A stretch of 64,000 bases of DNA, from NCBI GenBank assembly GCA_964543475.1, contig CAZIYJ010000005.1, forward strand, positions 109,934 through 173,933, in the 5' to 3' direction. The notes beneath the pieces were generated by a model that searched no databases, was not told where the DNA came from, and was given only the letters and a program-made list of their open reading frames with translations. This document shows, one piece after another, positions 34,682 through 44,000 of this stretch (the first letter of the stretch is position 1; each line of letters opens with the position of its first letter). The stretch is from JAYSYM01 sp964543475. GTDB taxonomy: Bacteria; Bdellovibrionota; Bdellovibrionia; Bdellovibrionales; JAMPXM01. Both the position numbers and the translations under genes were made by a program.

Positions 34682-35908
34682 ATGTCTTCAGGTTTTACAG
34701 ATGAATTTGGCAATGAACTTATTCCAGACATTGCGCTACCCAATGAGCTTCCGCCGCTCCCGAACCTAGCTGACCTTCCTCCGCAAGTTCTTCACTCAGG
34801 TACCGTTGAAACACTACTCGGCCAAAATGAAGATTTGTTTGCTCGACTGAAAGTTACTTTTAAAACTAACGCTGAGCTTGAACGACAACTCATGATCAAA
34901 GAGCAATCAGAACTCGAGATCAAACACATCAACAGTTCTCTGTTGGCGCAAATTCAAGTTCTTCAAGAAAAAGACAAAGCGCAAAAACTGAAGCAAGATG
35001 AGCTTGAATCTAAAGTTGCGTCACTTAATGCCGCTGTAGAAACTGAAAATTATCGAAATACAAACTCTCAACTTCAGCTCCAAGAAAAGGGCGAAGCTTT
35101 CGAAAGTTTACGAAACAAACTTAATGAGGCTGCTCATCATATAGAGTCTCAAGAAGAAGCTCTTCGTGAACTCGAAGCGCAACTCAGTTCTGACTTCGAA
35201 CTTCGCCTCGCGAAAGCAGTTGCTCAGCATCAGTTACTGCAATCAGAAGCAAACGCCCAGCATCTGCTTGCACAGTCAGAAGCGAACCAAAAGCTTCAAT
35301 CAGCAGCTGCAGAGGCGCAAAAGCTTCAGGCTGAACTTGCTGATATCAAAGAGAAGTCCGGCAAGCTTCAAAATATTTCTGAGAAATGTGCGGACGCTGA
35401 AAACCGTCTGGTATATTTCGAAAGACGATCTGAAGAACTTGAGAGTCGTTACAACAAAGAATTCTCAGAGCTACAAAGCCAGCTTACAATTTATCGTACC
35501 GAAGCAAAAACTCTTTCGCTTCAGCTTCACAATACCGAGCAACGTTTAGATGAAAAATTAGCTGAGTGTGTACGCTTGAAAGAGTCTTTGACCGAATCGC
35601 AAGATCAGTTTGAAAGCTTGCAGACTCTTTGGGCAGAAGGCCAAAAGCGACTTGAAGAGAATCGTTTGAAATACGACTCGCTTCATAAAATTAACCAAGA
35701 GCTAAGCAGAAAACTTAAAGACCAACGTGCTGTTTCAGCTGATCCGACTCTTTATTCTGAGACGCCTCTTGAAGGTGATGTCCAGTCAAAGGCTCAGAAG
35801 TTTGAACGCCTAGAGAATTTGCTAGCGGGTATTCAGGCAGGCTTCCCTACTTCTTCAGCGGGAATGATCGAAGATAACAAATCACCAAAGGGCCAAGCTG
35901 AAATTTAG
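34682..35908 (+). CDS. Coiled-coil protein
   Basis: This 408-residue acidic protein is predicted to be coiled coil from about residue 60 to 385. It contains repeats such as QSEANAQHLLAQSEANQKLQ and many EEL/QLK heptads. Before the coil lies a Pro-rich segment (IPDIALPNELPPLPNLADLPP) of a kind that could bind GYF or SH3-like domains; a GYF-domain protein is encoded in the same window. It has no signal peptide and one cysteine pair of no pattern. The ATG has GGAGG. It shares a TTAG with the STAS gene stop. Its function is unknown. Confidence 0.65.
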   Translation: MSSGFTDEFGNELIPDIALPNELPPLPNLADLPPQVLHSGTVETLLGQNEDLFARLKVTFKTNAELERQLMIKEQSELEIKHINSSLLAQIQVLQEKDKAQKLKQDELESKVASLNAAVETENYRNTNSQLQLQEKGEAFESLRNKLNEAAHHIESQEEALRELEAQLSSDFELRLAKAVAQHQLLQSEANAQHLLAQSEANQKLQSAAAEAQKLQAELADIKEKSGKLQNISEKCADAENRLVYFERRSEELESRYNKEFSELQSQLTIYRTEAKTLSLQLHNTEQRLDEKLAECVRLKESLTESQDQFESLQTLWAEGQKRLEENRLKYDSLHKINQELSRKLKDQRAVSADPTLYSETPLEGDVQSKAQKFERLENLLAGIQAGFPTSSAGMIEDNKSPKGQAEI

Positions 35909-36378
35909 ATTTCAGCAGATGGCTCTTCATCCTCAGAATCAGCAGCTGACTCATCAATTGTTAGGTCAGCGGCTGCAAACAAACTTTCAAATGAAATAAT
36001 ATTTTCAGGTGTCGCTGGCTGTTCATGCGGGATCGACGGAATTCCCGTTTCAACAAAAGAACGCGACGCCAATTGAAAGCTTTCGAATATCAAAACATCA
36101 TGCAGCGGCGTTGCAGCAAAGAGCCTTCTAAACTCGGTGCCAACATTTGAAAACTTAAAGCCTTTGGTATTGGCTAATTTGAAGGCCTGCATTGTTTCAA
36201 GAAAAGGGATAATTCCGCTCGATCCAACAAAGCTCAAACTTTGAAAATTGAAAACGACTTGCGAGTGCGCAAATTTTTCGAGACAAACTTTTCGAAAACC
36301 ATCAGCTGATTCCATGTCGATGCGTCCTAGTAGATGAACAACAACAACTTCTCCTTCATTCGATACTCGAGCCTGCAT
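35905..36378 (-). CDS. STAS-domain protein (anti-sigma-factor antagonist-like)
   Basis: This 157-residue protein has a STAS domain at about 1-105. The pattern EVVVVHLLGRIDMESADGFRKVCLEKF is followed by VVFNFQSLSFVGSSGIIPFLETM. The usual phospho-acceptor site DSSG is here GSSG (Ser53-Ser54), with Asp replaced by Gly. The tail of about 50 residues is acidic. STAS proteins bind serine kinases or anti-sigma factors in partner switching, but no kinase or sigma gene lies nearby. AGGAGG-type ribosome site. It may respond to phosphorylation, or the Asp loss may have made it a binding module only. Confidence 0.8.
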   Translation of the reverse strand: MQARVSNEGEVVVVHLLGRIDMESADGFRKVCLEKFAHSQVVFNFQSLSFVGSSGIIPFLETMQAFKLANTKGFKFSNVGTEFRRLFAATPLHDVLIFESFQLASRSFVETGIPSIPHEQPATPENIISFESLFAAADLTIDESAADSEDEEPSAEI

Positions 36379-36484
36379 GTGGTTTCCTCCGTCTTAAGTA
36401 TGTCTCGATCCGAGCGCCGACTCAAGTGCTACACCAGACCAGATTTCTTTTGCCAACTTTCGTCTAAGACCTAACAATAACCGT

Positions 36485-39439
36485 ATGAAACTACTTCAGA
36501 AGTTGCTCAGTCAGCTACTTTCGCCCCTTACGCTGGGCCTGCTTATCGCAGTCGTGGTTTCTCTACTTGTAAGCCGCTACTATCAGGCTCCCGATAACTT
36601 TGAAACAATCACTAAGCTCAATCAGCTCGCCTATGACTGGAGACTGAAGGCTCGCGGACCACTTAAGGGCCATCCTGATATAGCAATTTTAGCTATCGAC
36701 GATCGATCACTTCAACAAGAGGGCCGCTGGCCATGGCCTCGCCAAAAGATGGCTGAATTAGTTCGTCGTACAACCGATGCGGGCGCAAAGCTTATCGCGT
36801 TCGATATGGTCTTTTCAGAAGAAGATCCAAATTCATCCCGCCCCACTCTTATTGAGGTGAGGAGCAAACTTCAGAAGAAAAAGATAGGCAGTGATGAGAT
36901 TAACGAAGTTCTCGAGGAGCAAATCTCTTCTGCCGATTCAGATTTAATTCTTGGCAATACTGTCAAAAACACTCCAGACAAATTGGTCCTCGGTGCAATT
37001 TATGAAACTCCGGTCAATTTTAGCGAACACAGCCCAACATCTGAACTTTGTTATAATATTTTAACTCGCTACACAGGACCAGATTCATACTGGCGCAATG
37101 AAGAAGTTCTTATTCTCGCTCCAGTTGAACTGAAGCTCCCTGACCCGCTCATTAAACATGTTCAAAAATATCTTGGCGACGTACTTGAACAAGATGTTAT
37201 CAAAGGCTGGCTTGCTGATAACCAAAATGCCAGAGAACAAATTCAAGGTTTGATAACGTTGATTGGCGACCCGTTATCAACAGAGCTAATTCCGGTCTTA
37301 CTTCAGTACTGGCTTTCTGGAAAATTGAGTGACGTTGAGCTTCCGGAGCCTGCAAACACAATGTTGGCTGAAGGACTTAGTGAGATATTTATTTTGAGCC
37401 GAAGGGCGTCTCTCACTGCACGCATCGATACTGCAAAAGCCAATTATTGCGGAAGATTCTTTACGACGAATGATGAACTCCTTAGCCAAGCTGCTTTTAT
37501 AAAAGTGAATGAAAGCGCTGAAGGCTTTGAAGATCATGAGCTCGCAAAAGCTTGGCCCGACATTCAAGCCAATGCTTCTGAGCTCAAAGACTTATCACTA
37601 GATGAATATGTTCAGAAAATTCGTCAAGAAGCCACGCATTCTCATGTGCTCGCAACTGATTTATGGCGAGTTAACATTCCTAAAATTGCTTCAAACACAA
37701 AGCACACTGGCTTTTTCAATGCGTTCGTTGATAACGACGGAGTCATTCGAAACAGTTATTTGATGGCACGATATGGTGAATCCTATGTCCCATCCCTCGC
37801 ATTAAAAAGTCTTGCGGCGCTGACTCAAAAAATTCCGGCAGTTGATTGGAAGTTCAAACAAGGAAAATACATTAATTCGATGACCAAAGCTGCCTCGGTT
37901 CGAAAAGAGCGTTTTCCTAAGAAGTTATGGCTGCGAGACGATGAAGAAAAAGAAGTTTTGGATCTTCCTATCGACTCTGAAGGGAAAGTTCTAATTAATT
38001 ATGCTGGCGCTCAGCAAACTTTTCCTCATATTAGTGCTGCAGACATTTTATCAGACGAAGATACCGTTGAAGTTAAGATTGGAAAACTGCCGAAACGAGT
38101 CTTAAAAGAGGATGCTCTCAAAAATAAAATTCTTTTACTCGGCCCAACTGCAATGGCTGTTTTTGATATGCGAACAACCCCGTTCGAAGAAAATTTTCCG
38201 GGAGTAGAGACTCACGCAAACGTACTTTCAAATTTACTTATTGAGTATCAGCGAAAGAACGGTCAGCCTCCGCCGGGAAGCGAAAAGGTTCCGGGCTTCC
38301 TTCGTAAGATTCCAAGTGAAGGCCAGTACATGCCGATTGCCCTTTTAATTCTCGGCGCCATCGTCGCATTCGCGATTTCGTTTTTTGGTTCAGTTGCAGG
38401 CTTACTCTTTACGACTGCAACTCTTGCCGCAATTTATTTAGTAGATCGATTCGTGTTTTTTGATCGAGGATTAGTCATCTCAGCAATGTTCCCAGCGGCC
38501 CTTACGCTTGGCCAGTTCGTTGTGCTGACCTTCCATAAATATTTTACCGAAGAAAGAAACAAGCGAGAACTCAAGGGTGTATTTGAAAAGTATGTCTCGC
38601 CTTCGATCGTTGCCGAAGTTCTCTCTCATCCAGAAAATTTAGAACTAGGCGGTCGAAAGCAAGATCTCACCGTCATGTTCAGCGACGTTCGTGGATTTAC
38701 AACTATTTCTGAAAAACTTGATCCGCGCGAACTCTCTCGCTTGCTAAGTAATTACTTAACACCAATGACTCAGCTAGTTTTCAAGAACAAAGGTACGCTC
38801 GACAAATATATGGGTGATGCGATCATGGCGTTCTTTGGTGCCCCAGTGAAGTTCCCTGACCATGCAAAGTGGGGATGCAGATGCGCACTCGAGATGCTCG
38901 TAAAACTTAAAGAGCTACAAGAGCTGTTTAAATCACAAGGTCTTCCCGAGATCGACATTGGTATTGGCCTCAACACAGGCGAAGTCAGTGTAGGAAACAT
39001 GGGCTCTGACACTGTCCAAAGTTACACCGTTATGGGTGACGCAGTGAACCTAGGATCACGGCTCGAAGGAATTAACAAAGAATACGGGACCCGAATTGTA
39101 ATTAGCGAGTTCACTCAAAAAGCGTTGGGCCCAGAGTTTGCCACTCGCGAACTCGATTGGGTAAAAGTAAAAGGAAAGCTGCTTCCCGTGAAGATCTTCG
39201 AACTTGTCGGTGAAGGCGAAATTCCTGAGCCAACTAAGCTCACTTTGCAAGCATTTGCTGAAGGTTTCAGCTTCTATCACAAGCAACTATGGAGTGAAGC
39301 AATCAGTGCCTTTGAAAAAGCGCTCTCGCACACGCCAAATGATCCGCCAAGCGAACTTTACCTCGAGAGATGCCGTGAATATCTCGTCAACCCGCCTCCT
39401 GCTGATTGGGACGGCGTCTTCACAATGACGACAAAATAG
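36485..39439 (+). CDS. CHASE2-domain class III adenylate cyclase
   Basis: This 984-residue membrane protein turns ATP into cAMP in response to an outside signal. Near the N-terminus is one membrane helix (LTLGLLIAVVVSLLVS), then a periplasmic CHASE2 domain (IAILAIDDRSLQQEGRWPWPRQ, IAFDMVFSEEDPN, FPGVETHANVLSNLL). Three membrane helices follow at about 613-690, then the cyclase domain with metal Asp734 (FSDVRGFT) and Asp778 (KYMGDAIMAFFGAP). Transition-state residues are Asn855 and Arg859. Lys774 and Asp852 are those of adenylate rather than guanylate cyclases. A TPR-like C-terminus ends the protein. CHASE2 carries a very long insertion (about 115-420). Confidence 0.92.
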   Translation: MKLLQKLLSQLLSPLTLGLLIAVVVSLLVSRYYQAPDNFETITKLNQLAYDWRLKARGPLKGHPDIAILAIDDRSLQQEGRWPWPRQKMAELVRRTTDAGAKLIAFDMVFSEEDPNSSRPTLIEVRSKLQKKKIGSDEINEVLEEQISSADSDLILGNTVKNTPDKLVLGAIYETPVNFSEHSPTSELCYNILTRYTGPDSYWRNEEVLILAPVELKLPDPLIKHVQKYLGDVLEQDVIKGWLADNQNAREQIQGLITLIGDPLSTELIPVLLQYWLSGKLSDVELPEPANTMLAEGLSEIFILSRRASLTARIDTAKANYCGRFFTTNDELLSQAAFIKVNESAEGFEDHELAKAWPDIQANASELKDLSLDEYVQKIRQEATHSHVLATDLWRVNIPKIASNTKHTGFFNAFVDNDGVIRNSYLMARYGESYVPSLALKSLAALTQKIPAVDWKFKQGKYINSMTKAASVRKERFPKKLWLRDDEEKEVLDLPIDSEGKVLINYAGAQQTFPHISAADILSDEDTVEVKIGKLPKRVLKEDALKNKILLLGPTAMAVFDMRTTPFEENFPGVETHANVLSNLLIEYQRKNGQPPPGSEKVPGFLRKIPSEGQYMPIALLILGAIVAFAISFFGSVAGLLFTTATLAAIYLVDRFVFFDRGLVISAMFPAALTLGQFVVLTFHKYFTEERNKRELKGVFEKYVSPSIVAEVLSHPENLELGGRKQDLTVMFSDVRGFTTISEKLDPRELSRLLSNYLTPMTQLVFKNKGTLDKYMGDAIMAFFGAPVKFPDHAKWGCRCALEMLVKLKELQELFKSQGLPEIDIGIGLNTGEVSVGNMGSDTVQSYTVMGDAVNLGSRLEGINKEYGTRIVISEFTQKALGPEFATRELDWVKVKGKLLPVKIFELVGEGEIPEPTKLTLQAFAEGFSFYHKQLWSEAISAFEKALSHTPNDPPSELYLERCREYLVNPPPADWDGVFTMTTK

Positions 39440-39518
39440 TTTTGCTCCTGAAAAAACGAGCTCACTTGAATAATTAGAGTTGTCGCGGAGTTATGCCGCA
39501 AATAGCATAAGCGCGAGA

Positions 39519-42002
39519 ATGAAGAACTATATTACTCACGTCGTGATTTTCATCGCGTTTTTTGTTTGTGGAGCGTGGGCTTTCGCCCAAGGCTCAACGT
39601 CTGCTGCGCGATTCAAAACTAAATCAGGCGTTGAAATCATGGTCGATGCGCGAACTTTAAGTCGTGATCTCGACCGACAAGTCATCGAACTCAGAGACGA
39701 CGTTCGCGTGATCTACGGAGATCAAAGCTTCAGAGCTGATTCAGCAACAATCTTTCTCGCAACCGAAGAAGTTGAAGCGAGCGGAAACATCAGCGTTGAT
39801 TCAGTCAGCAGCCGAATCGAAGCCGATTGGGTTCGAATCAATTACAAAAATAATACTGGTAAATTGAGAAACGCAGTCATTCGCAGCGGACAAGTGACTC
39901 TCGAAGGCGAAACAATTGAACAAATTGGACCAGATGAATACATAGCTGAAAAGGCTTACTTCACAGCCTGTAACACTTGCCCACCCGCTTGGAGCTTCAG
40001 AGGTAAGCGCGTTCGAGCCAAGCTCGGAGGCTATGCACACATTAAAAATGCTTGGTTTGAAATTGGCCATGTGCCAGTTCTTCCAATTCCTTATTTAATT
40101 TTCCCGCTCAAAAGTGAACGACAAACTGGTCTACTGATTCCGAGTTTGGTTTTTGAAAACAAAGGTATGTCGGTCGTTGGCGAATTCTTTTGGGCCATCA
40201 ATCGAAGTCAAGATGTCACCTTCCAAGCAAAAAGCTACAAGGGCCGCGGCCCTCAAGCAGGAGTGAATTACCGCTACATGCTCTCTGATCGCAGTGAAGG
40301 CGAACTGAATATGAGCGCAATCCAAGATAAAAAGTTTCCTGGAGAGCCGCTATTAATTAAAAATCGTCCGAGTGGCGACGCCACCGCCAACCGATGGTTT
40401 GTTACCTACGATCACTTTTATGAGTTACCTGATAACTTCACTCAATACACACGACTCAACTTGATCAGCGATCTCTACTACCCTCGCGACTTTGAAAAAC
40501 AAATGTTCATGGCACGGAACAACCGAATCTCTTTGTTAGGCGACCCAGCTGTTGAAAGCCGCGCTTACTTAGCTCACCGAACTGAAAATACTTTCTCAGG
40601 CGTTGATTCAAGTTATTACGTCAACCTCTTGAAAGATAATCCGATTGCTGACAATTCGGATGCTGTTCATCGATTCCCCGAACTTCGCTATTCGGTGACA
40701 CAAACTAAAGTTGCAAATTCAGATTTACTTTTTAAACTCGATATCAATTACGTCAACTTTGCTCGACAAGATTACGGTTATGATGACGTGGTTGAGAATC
40801 CGCAAAGTTTACCTTCTACCGATCCTTGCAGCTATCCAGATGATGGAAATACCAGCGAAGACGACATCAACGCCGGCATCTGCGAAGCTCGGAGCGGAGG
40901 CGGAGGTCGCGGCACTTACGAACCTGAGCTCGACGTAATTCGCTCGGGTCAGCGTTTACAATTCACTCCTGAATTTACTTACCCTGTGCAGGCCGGACGA
41001 TTTTTTGATCTCACGCCAAGACTCTCTTACCAACACACTCGCTATTCATTTAACGTTTCACCTAATTCGAGATCTCAAGCCCCGTCCTACTCTGGTGCCG
41101 AAATCGAAGAAGATCCGAGTCGCGACCTCATTCGCTCATCGCTCTCTTTGCGCACTCGAATGAGTCATATCTATGGCACAGAAAAACCAGAGAAAGAAAC
41201 TCGCTACCGACATGAGATCGAACCAGAGATCATCGTAAGCGGTGTTCCTTACTTCAGACAGTCGCAATCACGATTTCTTGGTAAAACAGCACGTACACCA
41301 GCGTTCCTCGAAAGCCAGCCAATAAGTAACACCGACTTTACATCGCAATTTCCATCAACTGGCGGAACCACTGCAAGCCAAGGTATTCAATTTGATTACA
41401 ACGACCGAATTTACAATCGAACGCTACTAACAGCAGTCCTCACGAACAAACTCGTACGTAAAAAATGGGATGCTGACTCTGCAATCTATCGACAGATCGT
41501 AAACTTTAAACTCATGCAGTCTTACGACTTTGAGCAAGCTCGCGAGACGGTCAATCGTTACCCTTGGTCAGATATCGCGGCCCTCACTGCAGTTCGGCTC
41601 GATAAATTTGAAGTCGATGGAACTGTTCGGTATTTCCCGTACCATAACAAAACTAACACCTCGGCAAATTTAATTTTGCGAGATGAGCGCAGTAACTACG
41701 TAACCCTTGGTATCACTCAAACTTTCTTAATTTCTGAAAACCTCGGCGAAGCCTACACCAAGCGAGATGAAACTATTTCGACTGGCGGAGGCTTGAATAT
41801 GCGCTTCTTGCGAATTGCTGGACAGGCTAACTGGCTCCCGACTGATTGGGAAAATGTTGAGTCGCGAATCAAGTCATGGGCAACTTCAATTATGGTCGTG
41901 CCTCCCGGCGAATGCTGGGGAATTCGAGCAATCTTCACGCAGAAGATTGATGGCGAAACAAAAGTCGAAATGAATTTTGATTGGAATAACTTAGGCTTCT
42001 AA
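39519..42002 (+). CDS. lptD: LPS-assembly protein LptD-like outer-membrane protein
   Basis: This protein of about 827 residues inserts lipopolysaccharide into the outer leaflet of the outer membrane. I start it at the ATG at 39519 because the signal peptide (MKNYITHVVIFIAFFVCGAWAFAQ) then lies at the true N-terminus; a TTG at 39480 is in frame but precedes it. An OstA/LptA-like jelly roll spans about 30-150 (VEASGNISVDSVSSRIEADWVRI). It is followed by the LptD motif ACNTCPPAWSFRGKRV with its Cys pair, and a beta barrel ending in a phenylalanine (NNLGF). Barrel strands alternate RYMLSDRSEGELN style. It follows the CHASE2 cyclase by 40 bases. Confidence 0.9.
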   Translation: MKNYITHVVIFIAFFVCGAWAFAQGSTSAARFKTKSGVEIMVDARTLSRDLDRQVIELRDDVRVIYGDQSFRADSATIFLATEEVEASGNISVDSVSSRIEADWVRINYKNNTGKLRNAVIRSGQVTLEGETIEQIGPDEYIAEKAYFTACNTCPPAWSFRGKRVRAKLGGYAHIKNAWFEIGHVPVLPIPYLIFPLKSERQTGLLIPSLVFENKGMSVVGEFFWAINRSQDVTFQAKSYKGRGPQAGVNYRYMLSDRSEGELNMSAIQDKKFPGEPLLIKNRPSGDATANRWFVTYDHFYELPDNFTQYTRLNLISDLYYPRDFEKQMFMARNNRISLLGDPAVESRAYLAHRTENTFSGVDSSYYVNLLKDNPIADNSDAVHRFPELRYSVTQTKVANSDLLFKLDINYVNFARQDYGYDDVVENPQSLPSTDPCSYPDDGNTSEDDINAGICEARSGGGGRGTYEPELDVIRSGQRLQFTPEFTYPVQAGRFFDLTPRLSYQHTRYSFNVSPNSRSQAPSYSGAEIEEDPSRDLIRSSLSLRTRMSHIYGTEKPEKETRYRHEIEPEIIVSGVPYFRQSQSRFLGKTARTPAFLESQPISNTDFTSQFPSTGGTTASQGIQFDYNDRIYNRTLLTAVLTNKLVRKKWDADSAIYRQIVNFKLMQSYDFEQARETVNRYPWSDIAALTAVRLDKFEVDGTVRYFPYHNKTNTSANLILRDERSNYVTLGITQTFLISENLGEAYTKRDETISTGGGLNMRFLRIAGQANWLPTDWENVESRIKSWATSIMVVPPGECWGIRAIFTQKIDGETKVEMNFDWNNLGF

Positions 42003-42394
42003 AACTTAAGAACTGAATATTTAAAAGCGCCGCCGTCGACAGCTCCTGAATCAGAAACTAACGGATAAACTTGAAGTGTCGGCTCATCGATAAAGCCGTA
42101 ATCTTCGTCGTCTTCTTCTTGGTAACCACCACTTCCGGCATCATCAAGCGAAGTAATGTACCAACCAAGAAAGATTCCCGCATACAAACCAAGCGAAGCA
42201 CCGCGTGCGATGCGATAGAGCTTGTCGCCTGGCTTATTCGTAAATGAAAGAGAAGCTGCTCCAACTAACGTTCCCGCAAGGACTCCGTAAGTGCAGCTCA
42301 TCACGAAATCACGAGTATCATCAGCTTTGGCTGCCACAGGTGCTGCCAGAGAAATAAGGATGCTGAAAATCAGTGCTGAGCGAATCGCTTTCAT
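41999..42394 (-). CDS. Hypothetical membrane protein
   Basis: This protein of about 131 residues starts at the ATG at 42394, three bases after GAGG; a longer frame from 42430 has no better site. A signal or membrane helix (ALIFSILISLAAPVAAKA) is followed by a second and third hydrophobic segment (SCTYGVLAGTLVGAASLSF and GASLGLYAGIFLGWYI) rich in small residues. An acidic stretch (YQEEDDEDYGF) and a beta-like end follow. The style is the glycine-zipper pair seen in several small envelope proteins. It shares CTAA with the lptD stop, so the two genes converge. Confidence 0.65.
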   Translation of the reverse strand: MKAIRSALIFSILISLAAPVAAKADDTRDFVMSCTYGVLAGTLVGAASLSFTNKPGDKLYRIARGASLGLYAGIFLGWYITSLDDAGSGGYQEEDDEDYGFIDEPTLQVYPLVSDSGAVDGGAFKYSVLKF

Positions 42395-42426
42395 GACCTC
42401 ATTGTTGTGGCCGTGGCCAATATGTG

Positions 42427-42765
42427 TCAACTACAGATGTCTTCGAGCAGTTCGACCTCTCCACCTTGACTCGCGACAGCGAGATGCAAACACACCCTCC
42501 TTCGCCATAATCCCTCAAGAAACACTCTCGATCGCATGAGCCGTAAACGCTGCTTCGAAGTTAATCTATGCTCCTGCCAGGCTGCTTTCTGACAAGTCTT
42601 AACCTCGACGATGTGAACGAAAATACCTTCGGAGGTCGACTCTTCGAAGATTAAATCAAGCTCTGCAAAACGAGTTTTAAAGCGATGTTCTTTAAGAATC
42701 CAGCCACGGCGGCGGCTTAAGAAAAGTGCGACGTTAAGTTCCGACTGCAACCCTCTGAGGTGCAT
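42427..42765 (-). CDS. yraN: YraN/UPF0102 family nuclease-fold protein
   Basis: About 112 residues from an ATG at 42765, which gives the usual length. The longer frame from 42906 would overlap rnhB by over 170 bases. Conserved parts are [37 protein letters not shown] and VHIVEVKT, the endonuclease-like E...D...ExK core. The start is not fixed by a good ribosome site. The gene follows rnhB in the usual rplS-rnhB-yraN order of many proteobacteria. The biological role is still unclear, although a Holliday junction-resolvase-like fold is known for the family. Confidence 0.8.
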   Translation of the reverse strand: MHLRGLQSELNVALFLSRRRGWILKEHRFKTRFAELDLIFEESTSEGIFVHIVEVKTCQKAAWQEHRLTSKQRLRLMRSRVFLEGLWRRRVCLHLAVASQGGEVELLEDICS

Positions 42766-43414
42766 TGGTGACAACGAACTCTTTAACACATCCGAAGGTT
42801 TTTCGATGGACAGGACAAGGTCCAAATTCTTGAATCGCTTTGCGATGTGATTCGGAAGCGTAGCCTTTGTGACCTTCGAAACCGTATTGCGGATAGTCCT
42901 TAGCAAGTCTAATCATCTCCTGATCGCGTTCAACTTTTGCGACAATCGATGCAGCTCCGACTGGCTTTGCACGTAAATCACCTTTTATAAGAGTGATTTG
43001 TTCAAAGCTTTTACCAAGCTGAGGTATCTTCTGGTTCCCGTCCACCAGCACAGTACCGCTCTCTACTCCCAGCCCTTCAACGGCTCGCTTCATTGCGAGA
43101 AGTGAGGCCTTGAGAATATTGATCTCATCGATCTCCTCAACTTCTGCAAACGCCACGCACACTTGTGCAACGTTTCTGATCTCAGCTGCGATTTGTGTCC
43201 GGCGTACTTCGGGAATTAATTTTGAGTCTGTAATTCCATCGTGAGTGAAATTTTGCGGGAGAATGACTGCAGCAGCATAGACTCGGCCAGCAAGGCAGCC
43301 TCGCCCGACTTCATCAACTCCAATAATCGGACCTTTTAAATGGGAATGATCAAATGGCGGAAATTCTTTTAGAAGCTTCTTGAGCGCTGAGGATTTCTTT
43401 TTTATTTTCGCCAT
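42734..43414 (-). CDS. rnhB: Ribonuclease HII
   Basis: It removes ribonucleotides from RNA-DNA hybrids. The protein has 226 residues. The catalytic DE motif [16 protein letters not shown] gives Asp34 and Glu35; two further acids lie in [10 protein letters not shown] and AKVERDQEM. The C-terminus [23 protein letters not shown] matches the family. It is the second gene of the rplS-led segment, after a terminator-like hairpin at 43471-43497. The last 32 bases overlap the proposed yraN start. Confidence 0.96.
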   Translation of the reverse strand: MAKIKKKSSALKKLLKEFPPFDHSHLKGPIIGVDEVGRGCLAGRVYAAAVILPQNFTHDGITDSKLIPEVRRTQIAAEIRNVAQVCVAFAEVEEIDEINILKASLLAMKRAVEGLGVESGTVLVDGNQKIPQLGKSFEQITLIKGDLRAKPVGAASIVAKVERDQEMIRLAKDYPQYGFEGHKGYASESHRKAIQEFGPCPVHRKTFGCVKEFVVTNAPQRVAVGT

Positions 43415-43468
43415 GAAGAAAGTCTCTCACAAGTTGCTAAGCAGTCTATCAAATTTCTGGAAGGCAAA

Positions 43469-43497
43469 AAAAAGCCAGAGTCTTTGCTCTGGCTTTT
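43469..43497. terminator. Bidirectional-looking terminator after rplS
   Basis: AGCCAGAG-TCTTTG-CTCTGGCT with A-run on the left and T-run on the right (43466-43498) forms an eight-pair stem, extended by A-T pairs. It follows the rplS stop by about 25 bases on the minus strand, where the T-run comes from the left A-run. Confidence 0.85.
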
Positions 43498-43522
43498 TAT
43501 AAATTAAATTTCAACCAACCGA

Positions 43523-43942
43523 TTACTCAGCAGCTGGAGTTTCATCGGCTGCCGCGGCTGCTGCTGCAGCTTTGTCTTTTGCCGAAGTTTCGCCAACGAG
43601 TTCAGAAGAAATCGCTGCAGCTTTACCTTTAAGATCACGAAGGAAGTAAAGGCGTGAACGACGAACTTTACCGCGAGAGATAATTTCAACGCGATCGACT
43701 GACGGGCTGTAGAACGGGAAAGTTCTTTCAACGCCTACACCAGCAGACATTTTGCGTACTGTGAATGCGCGAGTTGGACCCGAGCCTTGAACTTTTAGTA
43801 CAACGCCTTTGTAAAGCTGAACGCGTTCTTTTTCGCCTTCGCGAACACGAACATAAACACCAACAGTGTCGCCGGCTTTGAAGTCATCGATCTTTTTGTT
43901 TTTCTTTGTGCCTTTCAAAGCAACTTCGCGCACTAAATCCAT
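43523..43942 (-). CDS. rplS: 50S ribosomal protein L19 with C-terminal extension
   Basis: This protein sits at the interface of the 30S and 50S subunits. It has 139 residues; the conserved part ends near 115 (KVRRSRLYFLRDLKGKAA), with the family motif FKAGDTVGVYVRVREGEKERVQLYKGVVL. The last 25 residues (SAKDKAAAAAAAADETPAAE) are a low-complexity Ala-rich tail not found in most L19. It is followed by the terminator at 43469-43497. Confidence 0.96.
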   Translation of the reverse strand: MDLVREVALKGTKKNKKIDDFKAGDTVGVYVRVREGEKERVQLYKGVVLKVQGSGPTRAFTVRKMSAGVGVERTFPFYSPSVDRVEIISRGKVRRSRLYFLRDLKGKAAAISSELVGETSAKDKAAAAAAAADETPAAE

Positions 43943-44000
43943 GTTCGAACTCCCGAATTACCAATAATCTTAGTCTTTATAACTAGTAAGAGAAGAATAG

